A stretch of DNA of 64,000 nucleotides from Brachionus plicatilis. Taxonomy: Eukaryota; Rotifera; Eurotatoria; Ploima; Brachionidae. A model generated the notes under the pieces. That model was not told where the DNA came from, ran no database searches, and worked only from the letters and a program-made list of their open reading frames with translations. The stretch covers positions 192,101 to 256,100 of the forward strand of contig QEOQ01000274.1 in the NCBI GenBank assembly GCA_010279815.1, given 5' to 3'. Shown piece after piece: positions 22,322 to 31,700 of the stretch. The position numbers were made by a program, and so were the translations under genes. Within the stretch, counting starts at the first letter, position 1. Every line of letters starts with the position of its first letter.

Positions 22322-22585
22322 TTAAACTTTTTTATTAATTTTATCAATTGAATATTTAATGAATACAACATCATTTGTCCTAATTAAGGCTTCTGGTATA
22401 ATTCCAATAGGTGTTTGCATGTTGCCTAAGTGGATGTTGCTTAAATCATAATCAACTGATCTAATTGTACCGCCAATGTCTGCACCTTGGAATGATTTAA
22501 TCTGGACGGGTTTTTTAATCAGTTTCATCAAAAAATTTAAAAATTTTTTTCTCATCTCATAATTATTTTCTTGGTTGCTTTCCAT
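22322..22585 (-). CDS. GEMIN7: Gemin7 homologue (SMN complex, Sm-like fold)
   Basis: Eighty-seven residues on the minus strand. Gemin7 is an Sm-like subunit of the SMN complex that loads Sm rings on snRNAs and pairs with Gemin6. After a polar N-terminus and the helix MRKKFLNFLMKLIKKPV, the strands follow the Sm1/Sm2 pattern without the canonical Sm RNA-binding residues. The C-terminal block NMQTPIGIIPEALIRTNDVV is the family hallmark. It lies 100 bp downstream of the small gene at 22686-22916 on the same strand; the gap holds an AATAAA followed by AG-ending sequence, compatible with an operon-type pair. Confidence 0.8.
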   Translation of the reverse strand: MESNQENNYEMRKKFLNFLMKLIKKPVQIKSFQGADIGGTIRSVDYDLSNIHLGNMQTPIGIIPEALIRTNDVVFIKYSIDKINKKV

Positions 22586-22685
22586 TTGGACTTTTTAAAT
22601 ATTTTTTTTTTTAATCTAAAATATTTTATTTAAACTTTTTATTGAAAATACAAGTTTTTATTTAAGAAAATAGTTTGTAATATTG

Positions 22686-22916
22686 CTATTTTTTAGCCCA
22701 TTTATTATTGTACTTTGGTTTTGCTAATTTTTCATAAAAAGTTTCAGGTCTTGACTTTCCACGGCCACGTTGTGTCATCAAAAAGCTTTTCAGTTGTTGT
22801 TCTTTTCGATCGCTCCATAAACCATTCATTTTCATGACGGCTGGAGAACGCCAATAACCCCAGATACGATCCCAAAAACCATCACTGTATTTCGACAAAA
22901 TTAAAGTTGTTCTCAT
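22686..22916 (-). CDS. small basic protein of unknown function
   Basis: Seventy-six residues from ATG to TAA in one exon. The N-terminus (MRTTLILSKYSDGFWDRIWG) is amphipathic and could be a mitochondrial-type presequence. The middle is aromatic-rich (WGYWRSPAVMKMNGLW) and the C-terminus strongly basic (KLAKPKYNNKWAKK). There is no membrane segment. Base composition and codon use match the neighbouring genes rather than the A/T-rich spacer, and it is directly upstream of GEMIN7. I do not recognise the family; a small mitochondrial subunit is a guess. Confidence 0.6.
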   Translation of the reverse strand: MRTTLILSKYSDGFWDRIWGYWRSPAVMKMNGLWSDRKEQQLKSFLMTQRGRGKSRPETFYEKLAKPKYNNKWAKK

Positions 22917-24055
22917 TTTTTGAATAATTTTAAAATAAAATTAATTGCTATATGATTTGTTTTAATATGTTTTAAAAAGATTATTTATCGCATTGTCAAA
23001 ATTAAGTAACCAAAAATCTAAATTATTTTATTTGAAAAACTGTAACAATTTTGCTAATTTAAAAAGAAAAATTAAATTTTTTTAATCTTAATTTAAAAAT
23101 TTAAATTTCAAATTTTGTCCACCACCAGCCTGCAGGACTTGAATCAAATTTTATTTGAAGTAAAAATTCTATTTTTGAGTTTTTGAATAATTGAGAAAAT
23201 TACTTTTTGAATAATAAAAATTCTTTTATCTCAGCTTTTTTTATATTTTGTAATTTGGCCTATCTAGGAGACTTTTTTTCTAAAAATTTTAAATTATGAT
23301 GAGAAAATTCGAAATTCTTTCACCGAAATTGCCCCACGATTTTGACTCACCCATAAAGACCGTCCTTTTGGCCCAAAAAGTAACACCATTTTCCCGCGAA
23401 TTTTCCGGAATAATTACTTTTTGATAAAAAAATAAAAATTTGGTTTTATTAGATAATCCTATTCAAGTTTATAATCTCAATTATATGATTTCAATCTACA
23501 ATAAACTAGAATTAGATAAAAAAAAATTTTGATTTCATTTCAATCAGCTTAAGCTATTAAATTAAACGATTACTTTTAAATAGTACTTAAAAAAAGTACA
23601 ATAAGTACAATTAAAAAGTACAAAATTTTAATTTATTAGTAATAACTGGTCAAGTAGTAGATGCACTTGTAGTTTTCATTTCAAAAATTATTACTTCTCT
23701 CATATTATTTCTTTAGCAGTAAACCAAAAAATTTTAGCAATGCCACTGAAGTATATTCAGAAAGCTGTTTCTCCAAAACCAGAAAAAAACAAAATCATGT
23801 CTAGTTAGGCAATAATCAAATAAATTTTAATTAAATAATAAAAAAAAATAATTTCCAAAAAAAAACAGTTTTATAATTTTATTTAAAAAATTTTGGACTA
23901 AAGAGCTAAATTCACAGGAAAACTGGGTAATTCTGTCAAACGGGTTATTTTTTGGGGAAACAGAGCGAATTTTTGGAATAAAGCGGTGAAATTCTATTAA
24001 GCCCTTTCCAATTAACATAAAATTGAGGTAATTTTGAATTGCATCTGATTTACAT
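22917..24055. other. intergenic region, no supported gene
   Basis: Two patches look slightly more complex than the background: 23300-23400 and 23880-24010 (minus-strand frame LIEFHRFIPKIRSVSPKNNP). A 22-codon ATG frame at about 23740-23808 follows a TTTTAG. None has a recognisable domain or enough length to call. Confidence 0.4.
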
Positions 24056-24770
24056 TAAAGTTTATAAAATTTTGTGATGTATATTTAATGAAGATCTGAT
24101 GATAAAATCAAATGATGTAAGTTTTTGAAGATAATCTAAAGATTTACTTATGTACATCAGTAATTCAATCAAATTTTTTTTAGTTAACTCTAATCTAATT
24201 CATTTCAGACAAGAAGTTTCTTTTTGAAATTGTTTTGACAGACTAAAAGACTTTATATTCTGATAAACAGTACGTAACGCTGATTTTTAATTGTTTATTT
24301 TATGCAAAAGGATTTTAAAGTCCCATATTAAAGTCCAAGTCTGGATTTATAAAAAAGTAAAAATCTAAGTCTTTGACTTTTGACTTTTGTCACTTTTGAT
24401 TCTTAAACAACTCTGATTTTGTTTATATTTTTTCATATATTAAGAAATATTTAAAGTTAATATCTCGGTTTCTATAATATTTTTAACCACATAAAAAATT
24501 TTTATTTATTTGATCAAAACATTTATCTTGCAAAAACAATATTAAATTAATTAATAAAATTAATAATATTTTATACAATAAAATGAAGAAAGAAAAAATT
24601 AATTTTACATTAATGTTTAATTAATGTTTTCTAATGATTTTGAATCGATGTCACATCAATTTTCACTTATGATGTCACTTTGAAGCGATAGGACAATTTC
24701 TCATCAATGTACATCACTCTTTGTCATCAAATTGACTAAGACATCACTTCAAAATTTTTTTAAACTGGGA
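24056..24770. mobile_element. decayed inverted-repeat element with nested hAT-like MITE remnant
   Basis: Imperfect inverted similarity exists between about 24056-24130 and 24690-24770 (TTTAxAAAAATTTTGxxGTGATGT pattern). Inside, the sequence up to 24415 ends TTCTTAAACAACTCTG, the right terminus of the CAGAGTTGTTT MITE family. Both are degraded. Confidence 0.35.
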
Positions 24771-24809
24771 ATTAAAAAAATTGCATAAGTACAGTAGTGA
24801 TTTGATAAT

Positions 24810-25110
24810 AGGATCCATGGTAAATTTACGTAAAAAATGGTAACTATACTTTTTTTTTAAGTAAAACAAGAATTATAAAAAATGATAAATTAACTAAATT
24901 TTACGTAAATAGAAGTAAAATTACCGATTCTACGTAAAATTATGTAAAATCCAAAAATGCCAAAAAAATCTCAAATTTTGCTGTTATTTATAAAATTTTT
25001 TTAAAAAATACGATTTTGACTTCTGAATTTTTTTTCTTTTTTAATTTAATTTTTTACCATTTTTTACGTATAAATTGGTAAATTCCAAAATTTTACAGGT
25101 AAATTATGGC
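24810..25110. mobile_element. ACGTAAA-type inverted-repeat MITE
   Basis: GGTAAATTTACGTAAAAAAT at about 24819 is mirrored by ATTTTTTACGTATAAATTGG at about 25063. There is no ORF. Similar ACGTAAA-rich tracts recur at 52970-53050 and 54060-54130. Confidence 0.4.
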
Positions 25111-25189
25111 AAAAAAGAAAAAAATCTAAAAAAAAAAAAAATTAGTAGCATAACACTTTTAATTATTGAAATTTTTTTAATACAATAAA

Positions 25190-25480
25190 AAGCCTGACCA
25201 ATTACCATCCTTTTGAATAATAATCTCAATTACCTTTTTAATATATTAATTAATATGCTAATGATACTTCATAATAAAGAATTTGTAATTTTACTTTTTT
25301 TAAGTAGTTAATATTTTTCCTGTATTTATCAGGTGTGAGATTTTTTTGAAATTTAAAAATATATTTCAAAACATCATATTCATTTCTTGGTTCTTTATTG
25401 ATGATGAAATTTTTCATTTCATGCCACACCATCTCAATGGGGTTTAAATCTGGTGAATTTGGAGGCAAACTCAAAAATTA
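25190..25480 (-). pseudogene. Tc1/mariner transposase C-terminal fragment
   Basis: The minus frame contains SLPPNSPDLNPIEMVWHEMK, the catalytic-domain signature (PxxSPDLNPIExxW) of Tc1-like transposases. After a stop it continues with KVIEIIIQKDGNWSGF, a typical Tc1 tail. The upstream catalytic half is missing. Confidence 0.8.
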
Positions 25481-25777
25481 ATTTCCTTGATTTTTATAAT
25501 TTAATTCAGGAATTTTTGGTTTCCGGAAGCCAGGCGACGCTAATGACTTGAATGCAGTCATAAATAGCAGAACTCTCTAGATTACATTCAAATAAATCAA
25601 CTAGTATCCTTTTTAATCAGAAAAAAAATTTATTTATGCTAATTCAATTTAAAATTTTGCTTCAAAAATTTCAAACATACATCTTTTATTTATTAAAAAA
25701 AAAAATTCAAAATAATATATGCTAGAAAATAAAAATAAAAGCTTCATTTTTTCAATTCCGTAGCTCAAAATTCCCAA

Positions 25778-28700
25778 ATGAAATCCTCCGATTGGAGTGA
25801 TGGCAAAACAACTATTGGTAAATTCAAGAAACTGAAAAGGCGCATCTTTGCCGAACACTACCTAACAAACATACCACTGAATGGTCTGCCACAAGAAACC
25901 TCCACATCTGCTCAATTAGATTGTCTCTTGGCAAAAAATGACTTTGATTACTTTCTGACATTCAATCGAATCCAAAATTCCCCATGCAAACAGAACAAAT
26001 TTTTTGATCACTACAAAACCAAATTGGTCACCGAAAATCTCCACTGCACAAGAACAAAAGAGTTTCTGCACAATGAATTTAGCTCTAATAATTTTGTACC
26101 TGATTTTTATGTGGACACTTTTTTGCACACCAAGAGCCCTCAAATTCCGCAGATAAACATACAACCAAGTTTGTCTTTGTCACGTGATGTGAACTTGAAT
26201 AAAAGTTGCATGAGCGACCCAGAGTCAGAGTGCCACAAGGCCAATGTGAACCAGCAAGAAGTACAGCACTTGGCTACATCTAATGTGACTTTGTCGTCCA
26301 ATTCATCCATAGCCACATCGGTTCAGAGTTCGATCAGACACAATAAAAAGGCGTCTAGTGAAACAAGCTCCAAAATTGAGAGGAACAAATGTGAAAACAA
26401 AGCCAGCGAGACCACTAGTGGTCGAAGTTACAGGCGAACCATTTCGGAGAGCTCCAACGAGTCTTACTTAAGCAGCAGCTTGATGAGAAGCAATTTTTTG
26501 TCTGTGAACAGCACCAGGAGCACTAAGATATCATTTTTTAACAACCTGCTGCGCTTGACAAACGAAAAGGCTGTGCTTACTTCAAATGGTTCGCCAGTTG
26601 GTATTTTTTCGCGACTGCCTTTTCGATTGCATAAAAGTGACCTTAATGATTCTTTAATTATGAAAAATCGGCATCTATCACTCAACAAGACACAGATTGC
26701 CCATAATGGATTTATGCATGATGTTTTCTCGCTGCTCAATCTTAATTTTGATGAATTTTTAAATCAAGTATTTAGTTTTTTTATTCCTCATTCCTACATT
26801 GCTCAAAATGAACTCTTCCAAAAAAATTTTTATTAAATGAAATTAAATTAAATTGAATTATTTTTTTAGGATTTTTTTATTTTATATACCCCAAATATTG
26901 AATAAAATCAGAGTTGTTTAAAAGTTCCAAAAAAAAGTCCAAAATTTTTTTCGTCCAAGTCCAAGTCAGGACTTTTTTTTAAATTTGCTAGATCAGGCTT
27001 CATATCAAAAAATTTATATACTCTTAGGCCAGAAAATATTACCTGTTTAAAATATTTAATTTCTGTCTATTTTTTTTTATTTTTATTTAGTTTATGTCTT
27101 ATTTATTTATTTTTTGTCAAATATATTTAAGGGTCTATTGCGTTATGTGATCACTGGTTCACATAAAAGGTGAACCAACTTACCCAACCTAAATAGGTGA
27201 TCAGTTGTGTTCACTTTTTAGGTGAACCAAAAATATGTGTACTAATTAATTAAAATTTTTTTCAAAATGATCACCTAAATTAAATTGTGTTCACCTAAAA
27301 TAAAAAGTGTTCACCTAAAATAAAAAGTGATCACCTAAAATGATGCTTACCAAAAAAATTATGACAAAGTAAAAAAAAATTTTATTTTTCAAAATTTTAG
27401 CTTTAATAAATAGTCATCTTATTTTAAAAAAATTGCAAAACTTTTGCACTAAAAATATTAAAATTACAATAAAATGCTTGAAATAATAATTTAAGACAAT
27501 TTTTTAAATTTTAAAAACTTGATCAAAAAGATATTTTAAACAATGAGCGATAAGCTTAAATCAGTAAAAGAGAGTCACGAACATAAAGAATTTGTAAAGC
27601 TTAGCGAGTTAGGACTAGTTTTACCAATTAAAACATGTGGAAACGAAAATTGTAAAAATTTTGAATCAGAAATGGAACCCTATCTTAAATTTAAATTTTT
27701 TTTTTTGGTTCACTTATTTTTTTTTGGCTCACCTATTTTTTTTTTGGCTCACCTATAATTCAAAAAAATTAAAAAATAAATTTTGATTTTCGAAATAATT
27801 TTTTTAGTACACATATTTTTGGTTCACCTAAAAAGTGAACACAACTGATCACCTATTTAGGTTGGGTAAGTTGGTTCACCTTTTATGTGAACCAGTGATC
27901 ACATAACGCAATAGACCCATATTTAATTGTGGAAAAAACTATAAAATATTTACAAATTGTTTATTTTATTTTATTTTATTTAACAAAAGTCTATTTTATT
28001 TAATAAAAGTCGTAAAGGTTTATAAACTGTCTTGATTTTAATTCTTTTGTTGTTTTCATTCAAAACGTCAACTTCATCATTCTCACTCTCATGTTCAGCA
28101 TCGAATTCAACATTTGTGGCTACTATCGGAACCTCGATTAGTTCTGACTCGGTTTGAATTGGCACCTCATCGAGTTCTTGTTCAGGTTGAACAACATTGC
28201 TTTCTTCACAACTTGCCACAAAGTTGTTTAGCCTTTTTACTAAATCACTTTTTTTTCCTTGGTATGAAATTTTGAGTCTTTTGCACTCATCATTGAGATG
28301 AGTGACTAACATATTAGTGTTGTACATTTTAAAATTTTAGAAAAAAATTCGCATAAAATATTTTGAACAAAAATTAATTAGTTTGGACAGAAATTAAATA
28401 ATTTAATCTGAAGAAAAAAAACAAAAATATACTAAATATTTTAAAGCAAAAAAAAGTCTTAAAAAAAAAATTTATGCCCAAATCGGTCACTTTTTTTTTA
28501 GACAAAAATTAATTAATTTGGACAAAAACTAAATATTTTAGCTGTGCAGGTAAATAATAACTCTCTTGGGTTGTCTAAGGCTTTTTTTGGTATGATAGAT
28601 TTGCCATATATAGGAATTTATTGCAATTTTAGCACTAATTTCTTCACAATTCTTCTTAAGTATTCACAATTTTAGAGCCTGGACTTGGCCTTTTGAAAAA

Positions 28701-31700
28701 AAAATTTTAAATACTTTGAAAAAACATGCTAAATCTTAACCATTTCTCATTTTTTTTTCTTTTTTTTACCTAAGAGGTGCTTGATTAATTTAATATCTAC
28801 CTGGACTTGGACTTTTGAAAAAAAATTTAAAAAAAAAGTCCGGACTTGACTTGAGACTTGTGATTTTTAAACAACTCTGAATAAAATACACTAAAATTTA
28901 ATTTTTCACCCCAATTTTATAAGAATTACACCAAATAATAAGAAAAAAAATTAAAAAAAAACACAATTTTTTGTTTCATATTGACACCAAATTAAATAGA
29001 AAAAAAACCAAGAGGATTAAAAATTTTTTTTTTTAATTTCTTCCACAAAAAATATTATTTCTTACCACATTTATTTAGACAAGCCCAGTAGTTTCTCTTA
29101 GTCATTTTAGCTGCACATTCATCAAAAAACAAATCTTTTAGTCTGTCCAACTTATCGAAAATACAAATTTTTTCCTTTAGTCTGAAGAGGACAAGCAGTA
29201 GAATTTTCATCGTTTGTATGATTTGAATTATAATAAATTAGGTTTCGTTTTAATTTAAAAAAAAGTTTTATTAAATCAGGTGAAAATTTTAATTTATATT
29301 ATTAATTTAATTAAAAGGGGTAATTATTTATAAAATTGAGGAGAAAAATTCATGCAATGGGGTTTTTTATTCAAAATTTGGGGTATCGATTTTAAAGAGC
29401 CTTTTTTAACATGGCATAAAAACCCAAATACAATTTTAGAGTATTTTTTAGTAAGGCCTGCTTGATTTTTGAATTATTAGAATTCAATGCTAGATTGAGA
29501 AAATTCGAAAAAAATTTGCTTTAGTATAATTTATTTTTTTAAAATTGAAATTCTTTAAAAAATTGTGAACTTATTATAAACATTTTTATTCGGCACTAAG
29601 GGTTTATTAACGGGAAGATAGCAAAACCATATAAAAGAAATTCTCCTTATCAAATATTTTATTTAATTAATTTTTTGACTAATTCTAGCCTAAAGAAAAA
29701 TCCAATACATGAAGAAATAACATTCTTTTATTCAATAGACCAAAACATACATATGCAATACATTTTAGTCAAAAATAAACTGAGCTTTAAGTGAAAATAT
29801 GATATACAGTGTTTTGTGTTTAAACCGCAGAACGGTTGATATTACATCATTTTAGGTACATCAAAAAATGTTAGATTACATAAAATTACATCAAAAGTAT
29901 GATGTTATAAAATGTTAGCTTACGTAAAATGATGTAAAATTACGCAATATTACGTTATTTAAAGTAAAACTTAACCAAAATGCTGACAGCCAAAAAGTCC
30001 AATTTTTCAGACAAAAATTTGATTTTTATTGAATTTTTTGTTTTTTTAAACATTTTTTTAACTTGAAATTTTACATTTTTTTACATTTTATTACGTAATT
30101 TTACACAAAATAATGTTAAAAAATGATGTACGTAATAAATTACGTACACAAAATAATGTACGTAATTTTACAAAAAAAACAAATCACAAATTTTTCTAAT
30201 TTTTCTTAGAAAATTATCTTTATAAGAATCTAAGATTCTTTAATAAATTTGAGATTTTGTTATTTATCTTAAATAGCCTGCTTTTTTTATTACCAATTTA
30301 ACCTCATCTGAATATATATACTTAAATCGTTATAAAAATAGTTTTTAGCGTTCAAAACAATTTTATTATATTAAAATTTTGGAAACAATTCATAATTCAA
30401 GAAAGATCTTTAAATGGAAAGAGTTTTTTAAATCAAAAAAGTAGTATTTTATTAAAGAATTTTTATAAAGTAAATTTATTTTAGTGATAAAAATAGTAAT
30501 TTTAGTTACAAAAAAAAATTCTAGCTTTCTTAAATGAAAAGCTTATAGAATCTGATTTTAAAATTTTTTTAAGAATTCATCAGATCTTAGCTAATAAATA
30601 AAAAGAAATTTTTTTTTAAAAACTTGTATCAAGAATCATAAAAGACTTGTATTGATTAAACGTGTTATAACAAAACATTTTATATGTTTTTTCACAGGAA
30701 AAAAACCCTAACCCTTCTATTTGTCAATTCAAGTCTAACATTTTCCACAAAAAAATCTAAAAAAATTCAAAAAGGGTAAATTTTAAAATTAAAGAGATAT
30801 TTAAGAATAAAATGAATTCAGAACTTAACCACGTAAAATTTTTTTTTGTCTTATGAAATGTGATTTTGTTTGAATTTTATTCTTTACCAAAATTTACGTG
30901 AAATTAAATAATTTAATTTAATTTGTAATATTTTTATTTATTTATTTGATCGAAAAAATATTTATCTCCTGATAAAAATGTACCCATTCATCTATTTGAA
31001 GAAAAAGATTATTTAATGAAATTGTCTCTGCCTCTTTTTAACATTACCATTTCTTTATTACATTTTCGCCTTAGCTGGTCTGATCAAATGTTCCAATTTC
31101 TGATGTTGATGATTGACTAAATTTCTATAACTTTTCTGGCCTTTTTTTGGTTTACCTCTATCTCTTTTTGTACTAATTGGTATATTCATTTGGGATCTAA
31201 AGCTTTATTAAATACTTTAATACCAATAACACAGAATTTTTTTATTGTATGGGTATGAATATAATATATTGGAGTACTCCATAGATTGGTAACTTTTCGT
31301 ACCAGTGTGATTCATTCATTTTTATTTAATTTTTTTAAATTTTTTTGATAGAGTACAAAAAATAATTTTTTTCAAAATTCTCTCAATTAAAAGCAGTATT
31401 TTTAAATTAAAAGATCATTTAATTAATTAATAATTATCAATAATTAGCTATTATTTTTTATTAATAAAAATAAGTTTAAAATAAAAATCATTTAATTATT
31501 TTTGTAGGACAAAAAACATTAATAAAATCAGCCGTTCCTTAAATAATATTATTTGTTAATTTAAAATGGACAATTTTAGGGCACCATGTCATATGCTTGT
31601 CTAGTTGATCCAATGTCTTTAAGTAATATTAGAAAAAGCGACGAAAATCCTGAACAAATAGACCAAGCTGCGGATGAAGGGGAAAAAATTGACAAAGAAG

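Larger units (their letters stand above)
26909..28879. mobile_element. 1971-bp hAT-like element, with a nested element and SAP-domain ORF
   Basis: The termini CAGAGTTGTTTAAAAGT and TTTTTAAACAACTCTG are inverted, and the element is flanked by a perfect 8-bp duplication AATAAAAT (26901-26908 and 28880-28887). That matches the target-site rule of hAT transposons. Without the nested 788-bp element it is about 1.17 kb. It encodes no transposase but a 115-residue SAP-domain protein on the minus strand. Its right half resembles the MITE in FIG4 intron 2. Confidence 0.85.
26886..29215. mobile_element. repeat family with decayed FLYWCH-like segment, interrupted by a hAT-like insertion
   Basis: TACCCCAAATATTGAATAAA (26886) is cut by the insertion at 26909-28879 and resumes at 28880 with AATAAAATACACTAAAATTTAA. 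The uninterrupted equivalent is at 53474-53790. Near the end, the minus frame at about 29070-29215 reads ...[20 protein letters not shown], similar to the YWxC core of FLYWCH fingers. It lies in CABLES intron 1. Confidence 0.6.

Noticed and set aside
27240..27345. Regularly spaced repeats resembling a CRISPR array
   Set aside because: Eukaryotic context; the TTCACCTAAAATAAAAAGTG units are near-adjacent tandem repeats inside a transposon, with no unique spacers.
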